Assembly (NCBI GenBank): GCA_002387845.1
Contig: DGLB01000080.1
Location: 1-40,490, forward strand
Length of the DNA: 40,490 nt
Reading direction: 5' to 3'
Source: Stenotrophomonas maltophilia
GTDB lineage: Bacteria; Pseudomonadota; Gammaproteobacteria; Xanthomonadales; Xanthomonadaceae
The position numbers and the translations under genes are program-made. Below are positions 25,591 to 32,152 of the stretch, piece after piece (the stretch's first letter is position 1; the number at the start of each line of letters is the position of its first letter). The notes beneath the pieces were generated by a model. The model was not told the origin of the DNA. It ran no database searches and was given only the letters and a program-made list of their open reading frames with translations.

Positions 25591-25698
25591 GGGAAGACCT
25601 TGTCCCAGCTCAAGTATGCCTCTTTGGATGTGTGAGCTGTACGGCTTTATCCACCGACGAGCACCTATGGATCGTTGACACGTGATCCGCTCCAATAG
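25591..25698 (+). pseudogene. Decayed 3' fragment of the candidate immunity gene
   Basis: Read from 25591 the + strand gives GKTLSQLKYASLDV, a stop (TGA, 25633-25635), then AVRLYPPTSTYGSLT. This aligns without gaps to the intact gene's SLSKLKDDSVPLGEISLYPPTSTYGSL segment, with LYPPTSTYGSL identical. DNA identity is highest over CCGACGAGCAC (25654-25664). Only the C-terminal end remains; it is broken by the internal stop and ends at a TAG (25696-25698). It looks like the trace of an earlier copy or a displaced cassette. Confidence 0.7.
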
Positions 25699-25802
25699 CC
25701 CGCTTGGTGCCTGATCGGGTGAGGACCTCTTCTGGCGTCTCGAATTGAACCCGCCCGGCGGATGCATAATGTCTCCATCTTTACGCCGCCCCGGAATCGC
25801 AC

Positions 25803-26621
25803 ATGGCCAGTCTGCAAGGTAAAACCCTGTTCATCACCGGTGCCTCGCGTGGCATCGGCCTGGCCATCGCCCTGCGCGCCGCGCGCGAGGGGGCCAACGT
25901 GGCCATCGCGGCCAAGTCGTCGGTCCCGAACCCCAAGCTCCCCGGCACCATCCACAGCGCCGCCGAAGCCGTGAATGCCGTCGGCGGCCAGGGCCTGGCC
26001 CTGAAATGCGACATCCGCGAAGAAGACCAGGTGCATGCCGCAGTCGCCGCCACCGTGGACACCTTTGGCGGCATCGACATCCTGGTCAACAATGCCAGTG
26101 CGATCTGGCTGCGCGGCACGCTGGATACGCCAATGAAGCGCTTCGACCTGATGCAGCAGGTCAACGCACGCGGCAGCTTCCTTTGCGCCCAAGCCTGTCT
26201 GCCGCACCTGCTGCAGGCCGCCAACCCGCATATCCTCACCTTGGCCCCGCCGCCCAGCCTCAACCCGAAGTGGTGGGGGCCGCACACCGGCTACACCCTG
26301 GCCAAGATGGGCATGAGCTTCGTCACCCTCGGGCTGGCCGCAGAATTCGGCCCGCAGGGCGTGGCGGTGAATGCACTGTGGCCGCGCACCGTGATCGCCA
26401 CCGATGCCATCAACATGATTCCGGGCGTCGATGCTGCCGGCTGCCGTACCCCGCAGATCATGGCGGATGCCGCGTATGCCGTGCTGACCCGCGAAGCCGC
26501 CGGCTTCCACGGCAACTTCCTGCTGGACGACGAAGTGCTGGCCGAAGCCGGGGTCACCGACCTCAGCGGCTATGCGGTGGACCCGTCGCGGCCGTTGCTG
26601 CCGGATCTGTTCCTCGACTGA
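25803..26621 (+). CDS. Short-chain dehydrogenase/reductase, HSDL2-like
   Basis: 272 residues of the classical SDR fold. The NAD(P) motif TGASRGIG is at residues 12-19, NNAS is present, and the active site YTLAK has Tyr164 and Lys168. The serine strand reads LTLAPPPSLNPKWWG, as in the hydroxysteroid-dehydrogenase-like-2 group rather than the usual SSxxG. The early AAKSSVPNPKLPGTIHSAAE insert also marks that group. It is probably a cytoplasmic oxidoreductase on fatty or steroid-like substrates; the true substrate is unknown. High GC returns from this gene on, marking the right edge of the accessory region. Confidence 0.9.
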   Translation: MASLQGKTLFITGASRGIGLAIALRAAREGANVAIAAKSSVPNPKLPGTIHSAAEAVNAVGGQGLALKCDIREEDQVHAAVAATVDTFGGIDILVNNASAIWLRGTLDTPMKRFDLMQQVNARGSFLCAQACLPHLLQAANPHILTLAPPPSLNPKWWGPHTGYTLAKMGMSFVTLGLAAEFGPQGVAVNALWPRTVIATDAINMIPGVDAAGCRTPQIMADAAYAVLTREAAGFHGNFLLDDEVLAEAGVTDLSGYAVDPSRPLLPDLFLD

Positions 26622-26624
26622 GCG

Positions 26625-26840
26625 ATGGGCCCGATCCGCACCGCGCTTGTGGTCGTGATCGTCACCGCACTGGGCGTGTTGAGTTGCTACGCGTTGCCCG
26701 GCTGGATCGGCGTGTCGGCCGGAGGGGTGTTGCTGGCGTGTGCCTTGGCTGCGACGCTCGCGGCCTTGCTCGGGCGCGGAACGGGTGAACGCGCGACACG
26801 GCTTTGGAAAGAATTCTGCAATTCACTCTATGGGCTCTGA
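26625..26840 (+). CDS. Small two-helix membrane protein, unknown
   Basis: 71 residues starting 3 bp after the SDR stop codon. Two hydrophobic segments (ALVVVIVTALGVLSCYALPG and VSAGGVLLACALAATLAALLG) are followed by a charged end (ERATRLWKEF). It is probably translated from the SDR message. I do not recognise it. Confidence 0.55.
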   Translation: MGPIRTALVVVIVTALGVLSCYALPGWIGVSAGGVLLACALAATLAALLGRGTGERATRLWKEFCNSLYGL

Positions 26841-26860
26841 ATCCTTGCAGCTTTGTGAGT

Positions 26861-26895
26861 TCCCGCTCAGATCAATCAGTCGGACCTGAGCGGGA
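26861..26895. terminator. Hairpin between convergent small ORFs
   Basis: Arms 26861-26870 and 26886-26895 pair perfectly over 10 bp with a 15-base loop, between the stop codons of the small membrane protein (+) and the hypothetical ORF at 26903 (-). It could terminate both. Confidence 0.5.
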
Positions 26896-26902
26896 GGCGT
26901 AC

Positions 26903-27238
26903 TCAGAGGCCCGTGACAAAGCTCTTGTCGGCATCGGCAGCTTGCTGCGCCATCGTGTTCTTGATCGTAAAGAAGTTCGTAGCGAGTCCTACCAACTGGT
27001 CATACGCTTGTGCCGACACTTCCTGCTTGTGCCGCGTCTGTTCGGCTTCGTGGTCAACACCTGCCTGCCTTGCACATGCGGGTGCGTGGTACTCCTGGAG
27101 GCCGAACGTGATGTTGGCATTGGCGACGGTGTCCGGACCGCGATTCTCGTTTGAAGCGGGAGTGGTCGACGGTGCTTTGATGGTGGTCGTGATGGAGGGC
27201 GCGGGCGGAAGGCCGTTGGGGATCATGTGTGGGGTCAT
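26903..27238 (-). CDS. Hypothetical protein, weakly supported
   Basis: 111 residues if started at the ATG at 27238; the frame stays open to 27532 but that would overlap the YiiG-like gene. No good ribosome site is visible. The N-terminal part is proline/threonine rich (PNGLPPAPSITTTIKAPSTTP); the rest is helical (GVDHEAEQTRHKQEVSAQAYDQLVGLATNFFTIKNT). There is no signal peptide. Coding is favoured by sensible codon use and a hairpin just past its stop. I do not recognise it. Confidence 0.4.
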   Translation of the reverse strand: MTPHMIPNGLPPAPSITTTIKAPSTTPASNENRGPDTVANANITFGLQEYHAPACARQAGVDHEAEQTRHKQEVSAQAYDQLVGLATNFFTIKNTMAQQAADADKSFVTGL

Positions 27239-27334
27239 CAGGTGAGGAACGCAGAAGCGTGGTGTAAATCGACTTCCACGGCTTCCATGTTTCGATCCCG
27301 TCCGGTACCAACTGCTGCTCCCCACCTCGCTGTT

Positions 27335-27343
27335 TGCTAGAAT
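27335..27343 (+). promoter_or_regulatory. Extended -10 box before the YiiG-like lipoprotein
   Basis: TGCTAGAAT is an extended -10 element (TGn plus TAGAAT), 37 bp before the ATG at 27381. An AGAG-type ribosome site (GGAGAGG, 27370-27376) follows before the start. Confidence 0.45.
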
Positions 27344-27380
27344 CCCCTCTCTGGAAACGTTTTCAACACGGAGAGGTTGG

Positions 27381-28355
27381 ATGAAGCACGCAGTACGCAC
27401 GGCCACGATGGCCGTTTCGATCGCCCTGGCCCTGAGCGCCTGCGGCAACAAATCGGCCGATCCGGCCAAGGCCGAGACGGCCGCCGCCAGCGAACAGCTG
27501 GACGCGCAGGAAGCGCTGACCGTCAAGCTCAATGACTACATTGACTGCTACAACGCCATCGATGCCGACCAGCATCGGGGTATCGACAACTACCTCAGCT
27601 GGATCAAGGACCCGGAAGCGGGCCCGACCGGCAAGGAATCGCGTCCTATCGGCCCGCGGACGGTGGACAGCTACGGCCTGAAGAAGTGCGATGAGACGGT
27701 GACGCGCGCGCTGGCCGCCGAGCCGAAGCTGCCGGCACTGGATGCTGCCGCCAAGAACTATCTGACGCAGTTGCACGCGTTGGAGCCGTTGGCCAAGGAA
27801 GCCAGCGACTACTACACCCGCGAAGACTATGAAGACGACAACTTCGCCAAGGGCAAGCAGATGCACGGGCCGTTCATGGCGACGTGGGGTGGGTTTGTCG
27901 ACGCCAGCGAGACCTTCAGCGACGAGCTGGAAAAGCAGAACGACCAGGCCCAGCGTGAGCAGCTGGCCGCGCTGGAGAAGGCCGAAGGCCGCACGATGGA
28001 GTTCTACCGTCTGTCGCTGATGCTGGAAGCCAAGAGCCTGGTGGACTTCATGGGCGAAGACGGCTTTGACGTGGCCGAAGGCGAAAAGCGCGTGGCGGCG
28101 TTCAATGCGTTGTCCGATGAGGCGCACGCCAAGGTCAAGCCGGCGCAGGGCGACACCAAGTGGAGCACGTTCGAGATGTCGGCCGAGGCGTTCCGCCGCG
28201 AGAGCAAGGAGCGCGTGGCCCGCGTGCGTGACAAGAAGCCGTACAGCAAGCTGGAAATCCAGTGGATGAATGATCCCACGCTGGCCCCGAGCGGTTCGTC
28301 GACCAAGCTGTTGGCCAAATACAACGACCTGGTTCAACGCAGCAACCGGATGTAA
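27381..28355 (+). CDS. YiiG-like DUF3829 lipoprotein
   Basis: 324 residues. The N terminus is a lipoprotein signal with lipobox LSAC and acylated Cys21 (TATMAVSIALALSAC). The body is a helical DUF3829 domain (KLNDYIDCYNAI near the start; YYTREDYEDDNFAKGKQMHGPFMATW in the middle; IQWMNDPTLAPSGSSTKLLAKYNDLV at the end). E. coli YiiG is the named relative; function is unknown. Lack of Asp at +2 (residue is Gly) suggests outer-membrane sorting. It appears monocistronic, with its own promoter-like box and a strong hairpin after the stop. Confidence 0.85.
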   Translation: MKHAVRTATMAVSIALALSACGNKSADPAKAETAAASEQLDAQEALTVKLNDYIDCYNAIDADQHRGIDNYLSWIKDPEAGPTGKESRPIGPRTVDSYGLKKCDETVTRALAAEPKLPALDAAAKNYLTQLHALEPLAKEASDYYTREDYEDDNFAKGKQMHGPFMATWGGFVDASETFSDELEKQNDQAQREQLAALEKAEGRTMEFYRLSLMLEAKSLVDFMGEDGFDVAEGEKRVAAFNALSDEAHAKVKPAQGDTKWSTFEMSAEAFRRESKERVARVRDKKPYSKLEIQWMNDPTLAPSGSSTKLLAKYNDLVQRSNRM

Positions 28356-28365
28356 AGCGTTCAAG

Positions 28366-28393
28366 AGCGCGGCGGAACAACGACCGCCGCGCT
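28366..28393 (+). terminator. Hairpin after the YiiG-like gene
   Basis: Perfect 10-bp stem (28366-28375 with 28384-28393), 8-base loop, ten bases after the stop codon. No T-run. Confidence 0.5.
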
Positions 28394-28428
28394 GTTACAG
28401 CGCCATCGTCCTGCGCACGTAACAATTC

Positions 28429-28594
28429 GTAGTGACGCGCCATGCGCGTCAACCGCGCACCGCGCGGCACAAGCTTCCGAAGGCACATGGCCCCTTCGCC
28501 GGCCATGCTGACCGACGTTCAGATCAGGCCGAAGCCGCCCGTCAGGCGTTCATGATCCCGGAGCGAAAAGCGGACACGCATGGCGTGTCCCTAC
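28429..28594. repeat. Two facing GTAG palindromes
   Basis: A forward unit starts at GTAG 28429-28432 (TGACGCGC/GCGCGTCA palindrome) and a reverse unit ends in CTAC at 28591-28594 (GGACACGC/GCGTGTCC palindrome). They fill most of the 303-bp convergent gap between the YiiG-like and SymE-like genes; nothing else is recognisable there. Confidence 0.7.
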
Positions 28595-28658
28595 ATCGCG
28601 GGTATGGTGTATCCAGGCACATCTGGAACGCGTCCGCCGGCCGGTCGGACGCGGGGCC

Positions 28659-28985
28659 TTACGCGGCGTTGGCCATCACGCGGATCGGGTCCGCGTGCAC
28701 ATCGGTGAAATGAATCTGATGGATCACCCCATCCGGTCCATTTGGAATGACCGCTTCGATCCGCTCGCGCGGGCCCACCAAGGCAAGGGTGACCACGCCT
28801 TTACCGGCTTCGACGATGATGCGCGAACCCACGTCCATGCCCATGTCACGCAGCCACGTGCCGTGGACCATGATGAAGGGAATGGGGTCGTGGTTCAGCA
28901 CCGGAGGTCGCAGCAGGCTGTTGCAGCACTGGCAACGCTGCACCAGCGGTTGGCTGTCGGTGTGGGCTTCATGACGCTTATGCAT
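28659..28985 (-). CDS. SymE-like toxin
   Basis: 108 residues from the ATG at 28985, with GGAGA 7-11 bases upstream; 21 extra codons upstream are not family-like. The SymE signature is the AbrB/SpoVT-like segment HGTWLRDMGMDVGSRIIVEAGKGVVTLAL (residues about 43-71), preceded by a CQCC pair of cysteines. SymE-type proteins are SOS-linked growth inhibitors, in E. coli controlled by the antisense RNA SymR; later work shows nucleoid condensation. Here the upstream DNA holds a structured element (29001-29117). I see no clear LexA site. The C terminus (EAVIPNGPDGVIHQIHFTDV) is longer than the SymE core. Confidence 0.65.
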   Translation of the reverse strand: MHKRHEAHTDSQPLVQRCQCCNSLLRPPVLNHDPIPFIMVHGTWLRDMGMDVGSRIIVEAGKGVVTLALVGPRERIEAVIPNGPDGVIHQIHFTDVHADPIRVMANAA

Positions 28986-29000
28986 GCTAATTCTCCAGAG

Positions 29001-29117
29001 TCGGGGAATACCCCTCGCCGGGAGGCGAGGGGGTCGGGAGGTTAGCAACCGCCAGTCGGTAAACGGTGTGGCGTATTTCCCCCTCGCGAGGGTGTTGTAT
29101 TAACCACCCTCCCGACC
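29001..29117 (+). ncRNA. Structured element, C4-antisense-RNA-like candidate
   Basis: A 9-bp hairpin (29011-29019 with 29024-29032, GGGA loop) is followed by GTCGGGAGG (29033-29041). That is the exact complement of CCTCCCGAC at 29108-29116, and the pairing continues imperfectly inward (GGTTAG with TTAACC). A 12-base palindrome (29081-29092) lies between. The right arm ends one base before the ATG of a 43-codon ORF, so a transcript of the left arm could mask that start. This matches the logic of phage P1/P4 C4 RNAs; family membership is from memory of their layout and uncertain. Confidence 0.4.
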
Positions 29118-29249
29118 ATGGGACGTACAAACATTACTACCGACCAAAGGGTTGCTACACCCGAAGCGGACAATGCGCGCATCACTTTCGAATGGATACA
29201 GCCATTTCCGACGTGTTTTCGCTGTCACGCGGTGTCACTGCCGGCGTGA
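29118..29249 (+). CDS. 43-residue ORF after the structured element
   Basis: ATG at 29118, directly after the right arm of the inverted repeat; stop at 29247-29249. The product begins MGRTNITTDQRVATPEADN and ends PFPTCFRCHAVSLPA. There is no signal peptide. In P1-like phages the gene after C4 RNA encodes a small inhibitor (Icd) or antirepressor; this could be a short or decayed relative. Bases 29250-29388 show no further gene. Confidence 0.3.
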   Translation: MGRTNITTDQRVATPEADNARITFEWIQPFPTCFRCHAVSLPA

Positions 29250-29388
29250 CGTTTCTGACCCGGGATTTTTGAGACGTGGTGCGCAGAATGGGGCGGTTGG
29301 GCCTCTGTGATTGCACGTATTCCTATGCAATGCGCCGTGTGATTTCGCTTTTGCGGATGACGCAAATGCCAACCAAAGCCCCGCCGGG

Positions 29389-30270
29389 CTATTGATTGAA
29401 CACCTCAGGCAACCCCTCACCACACCGCCGGCAATGCCGCGCATCCGTCTCATGCCCTTCCAGCCCGCAATGCGGGCACCCGCGCGCATCGCGCCGCGAC
29501 GCGCGCTCGGCATCGCGCATGCTGTTGGCCAGCTCAGCGGTATAGATCCCGGTCGGCACCGCGATGATGCTGTAACCGATCAGAATCAGAACAGACGTGA
29601 CAAACCGCCCCAGCACCGTCTGCGGCACGATGTCGCCGAAGCCCACCGTGGCCATGGTCACCACCGCCCAGTACATGGCACTGGGAATGCTGGTGAAGCC
29701 ATGATTCGGCCCCTCGATCACGTACATCATGGTGCCGGCAATGATGGTGATGGTGATCACCGTGAACAGGAACAGCAGGATCTTGCGCCGGCTGCGCCAC
29801 AACGACTCCATCAACACGCCGCTTTCTTCGATGTAGCGGGTCAGCTTGAGAATGCGGAACACGCGCAGGATGCGCAGCGCGCGCACCACCAGCAGGCTCT
29901 GCGCGCCGGGGATGAACAGCGACAGGTAGGTGGGCAGGATCGAGGCCAGGTCGATGATGCCCCAGATGCTGAACGCATAGCGCAGCGGCCGCTTCACCAC
30001 CACCAGCCGCAGCAGGTACTCGGCGGTGAACAGGATCGTGAAGCCCCACTCGACCACATACAGCCAGCTGGCATGGGCCAGGTGGAAGCGCTGCACGCTG
30101 TCGAACATGACCACCAGCACGCTGGCGATGATGGCGTAGACCAGCAGCAGGTCGAAATTGCGCGAGGGCCGGGTGTCGTGGCGGTAGATGATGTCGAACC
30201 AGGTCCGGCGCCAGCCGGACTCGGTTGCGGGGTTGAGCTGGGGGGCACTGAACGGTCGCATGCGGCGCAT
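29389..30270 (-). CDS. Voltage-gated potassium channel with C-terminal zinc ribbon
   Basis: 293 residues; an ATG at 30261 is an alternative start. It is a six-segment Kv-type subunit. S1 is near residue 40-56, and the S4 voltage sensor at 130-146 has regularly spaced arginines (RALRILRVFRILKLTRY). The pore has the K+ filter TVGFGD (208-213), and S6 (IGYSIIAVPTGIYTAEL) follows. The cytoplasmic tail carries Cys265, Cys268, Cys280 and Cys283 (CPHC...CRRC), a zinc-ribbon-like cluster that may sense metal or redox state or aid tetramer assembly. The role is inner-membrane K+ flux and membrane-potential control. Confidence 0.9.
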   Translation of the reverse strand: MRRMRPFSAPQLNPATESGWRRTWFDIIYRHDTRPSRNFDLLLVYAIIASVLVVMFDSVQRFHLAHASWLYVVEWGFTILFTAEYLLRLVVVKRPLRYAFSIWGIIDLASILPTYLSLFIPGAQSLLVVRALRILRVFRILKLTRYIEESGVLMESLWRSRRKILLFLFTVITITIIAGTMMYVIEGPNHGFTSIPSAMYWAVVTMATVGFGDIVPQTVLGRFVTSVLILIGYSIIAVPTGIYTAELANSMRDAERASRRDARGCPHCGLEGHETDARHCRRCGEGLPEVFNQ

Positions 30271-30326
30271 TGTGCCCCAGCCGGGGTAGGGGGAGAATGA
30301 CCCCTTTCCCGGAACCCTTGACCGCC

Positions 30327-31556
30327 ATGACCGCCGCTGCCACCGATCCGCTTCTGTCCCTGTCGCATTACTACCTGCCGGTGTACAAGCCGCGCCAGGT
30401 GGTGCTGGAACGCGGCCAGGGCGCGCGCGTATGGGACAACCACGGCCGCGAGTTCATCGACCTGGCCGCCGGCATCGCCGTGTGCGGCCTGGGCCACAAC
30501 GACCCTGACCTGAAGGCCGCGCTGATCGAGCAGGCCGGCAAGCTCTGGCACACCAGCAACGTGTTCTACAGCGAGCCGCCGCTGCGCCTGGCCGAAGAGC
30601 TGGTCACCGCCTCGCGCTTCGCCGAGCGGGTGTTCCTGTGCAATTCCGGCGCGGAAGCCAACGAAGTGGCGATCAAGCTGGTGCGCAAGTGGGCCTCCTC
30701 GCAGGGCCGCCCGGCCGACAAGCGGGTGATCGTGACCTTCCGTGGCAGCTTCCACGGCCGCACCCTGGCCGCAGTAACCGCGACCGCCCAGCCCAAGTAC
30801 CAGGAAGGCTACGAACCGCTGCCCGGTGGCTTCCGCTACGTGGACTTCAACGACGAAGTGCAGCTGGAAACGGCCATGGCCGCCGGCGACGTCGCCGCGG
30901 TGATGCTGGAGCCCATCCAGGGCGAGGGCGGGGTGATGCCGGCCAAGTCCGGTTTCCTGCAGCGCGTGCGCGAGCTGTGCGACCAGCACAACGCGCTGGT
31001 GGTGCTGGATGAAATCCAGGCCGGCATGGGCCGGACCGGCACCCTGTTCGCGCACTGGCAGGACGGCATCAAGCCGGACATCGTGACCCTGGCCAAGGCG
31101 CTGGGCGGCGGTTTCCCGATTGGCGCGATGCTGGCCGGTCCGAAGGTGGCCGAGGCGATGCAGTTCGGTGCGCACGGCACCACCTTTGGCGGCAATCCGC
31201 TGGCCGCCGCCGTGGCCCGGGTCGCGCTGCGCAAGCTGTCGTCACCGGAAATCGCGCACAACGTGGGCCGCCAGTCGCAGGCACTGCGCGAGGGGCTGGG
31301 CCGGATCAATGACGAGTTCAAGGTGTTCAGCCAGGTGCGCGGTCGCGGCCTGATGCTGGGCGCGGTGCTGGACAAGGATTTTGCCGGGCAGGCCGGGCCG
31401 ATTCTGGATCATGCGGCCGAGCATGGGCTGCTGACCCTGCAGGCCGGGCCGGATGTGCTGCGCTTCGTGCCGTCGTTGAACATCAGCGATGAGGAAGTGG
31501 CGGAAGGATTGAAGCGGTTGCGGGCGGCGATCCAATCGTTCATCGCCTCGCGCTGA
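30327..31556 (+). CDS. argD: Acetylornithine (or succinylornithine) aminotransferase
   Basis: 409 residues from the ATG at 30327 (MTAAATDPLLSLSHYYLPVYKPRQVVLE); start codons further up give non-family extensions. It is a class-III PLP aminotransferase of arginine synthesis. It has SGAEANEVAIKLVRKW, FHGRTLAAVTAT, LEPIQGEGGV, the aspartate LDEIQAGMGRTG, the PLP lysine in DIVTLAKALGGG, and HGTTFGGNPLAAAVA. Whether the acetyl or succinyl form is preferred (xanthomonads have an unusual arginine pathway) cannot be read from sequence. It is divergent from the channel gene. A GTAG palindrome follows its stop immediately. Confidence 0.9.
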   Translation: MTAAATDPLLSLSHYYLPVYKPRQVVLERGQGARVWDNHGREFIDLAAGIAVCGLGHNDPDLKAALIEQAGKLWHTSNVFYSEPPLRLAEELVTASRFAERVFLCNSGAEANEVAIKLVRKWASSQGRPADKRVIVTFRGSFHGRTLAAVTATAQPKYQEGYEPLPGGFRYVDFNDEVQLETAMAAGDVAAVMLEPIQGEGGVMPAKSGFLQRVRELCDQHNALVVLDEIQAGMGRTGTLFAHWQDGIKPDIVTLAKALGGGFPIGAMLAGPKVAEAMQFGAHGTTFGGNPLAAAVARVALRKLSSPEIAHNVGRQSQALREGLGRINDEFKVFSQVRGRGLMLGAVLDKDFAGQAGPILDHAAEHGLLTLQAGPDVLRFVPSLNISDEEVAEGLKRLRAAIQSFIASR

Positions 31557-31558
31557 AC

Positions 31559-31583
31559 GTAGCGCCGGGCTTGCCCGGCTGCC
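31559..31583. repeat. GTAG palindrome after argD
   Basis: GTAG (31559-31562) two bases after the argD stop, then a GCCGGGC/GCCCGGC palindrome around TT. This is the only unit in the window between two genes on the same strand. Confidence 0.75.
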
Positions 31584-31635
31584 TTTGGCGTACACCTGCG
31601 ACACCCCGTCGCAGGTGCCATCGCACCATGCTCTC

Positions 31636-31641
31636 TAGAAT
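31636..31641 (+). promoter_or_regulatory. -10 box TAGAAT before azurin
   Basis: TAGAAT 29 bp before the azurin start codon; the ribosome site AAGGAG is at 31657-31662. The -35 region was not convincing. Confidence 0.4.
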
Positions 31642-31669
31642 TCACGGTGTACCCGCAAGGAGATCCACC

Positions 31670-32116
31670 GTGAAACTGCTCGTCCCCCTGTTGCTGGCCA
31701 CACTGGCCTTCGCCCCATCCGCCTATGCGCGCGTCTGCGCGGTCAACGTGGACAGCACCGACCAGATGACCTTCACCCAGAAGGACATCAAGGTGGCCGG
31801 CGACTGCTCACAGGTGAAGCTGACCCTGCGCCACACCGGCAAGCTGGCGGCCACCGCGATGGGGCACAACTGGGTGCTGACCAGGACGGCGGATTACCAG
31901 CCGGTGGCGATGGCGGGGATGCGGATGAAGCTGGCCGACGCGTACGTGCCCAAGGGTGATGCGCGGGTGCTGGCGCATACGGCAGTGATTGGCGGTGGCC
32001 AGAGTACGTCGGTGACGTTTTCCACCGCCAAGCTGGTGAAGGGCGGGGACTACACGTTCTTCTGCTCGTTCCCGGGGCATTTCGCGATGATGAAGGGCAA
32101 ATTGACCTTCGGTTGA
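31670..32116 (+). CDS. azu: Azurin, periplasmic blue copper protein
   Basis: 148 residues from a GTG at 31670, chosen for AAGGAG seven bases upstream and the signal peptide it gives (LLVPLLLATLAFAPSAYA, cut after residue 20). The mature protein is 128 residues, the standard azurin length. Copper ligands are all present: His66 (GHNWVL), and Cys132, His137 and Met141 in CSFPGHFAMMKG. Cys23 and Cys46 fall at mature positions 3 and 26, the azurin disulfide. It carries electrons in the periplasm, probably in stress response or respiration. It has its own TAGAAT promoter box and a hairpin after the stop. Confidence 0.95.
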   Translation: MKLLVPLLLATLAFAPSAYARVCAVNVDSTDQMTFTQKDIKVAGDCSQVKLTLRHTGKLAATAMGHNWVLTRTADYQPVAMAGMRMKLADAYVPKGDARVLAHTAVIGGGQSTSVTFSTAKLVKGGDYTFFCSFPGHFAMMKGKLTFG

Positions 32117-32120
32117 ACCG

Positions 32121-32145
32121 CGTGGACACGCAGGGCGTGTCCACG
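32121..32145. terminator. Bidirectional hairpin between azurin and hemL
   Basis: Perfect 10-bp stem (32121-32130 with 32136-32145), 5-base loop, filling the 36-bp convergent gap. Confidence 0.6.
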
Positions 32146-32152
32146 CACCGCA

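Noticed and set aside
27239..27532. Extension of the minus-strand hypothetical ORF to 27532
   Set aside because: It would overlap the promoter and signal peptide of the YiiG-like lipoprotein, and the added residues look random.
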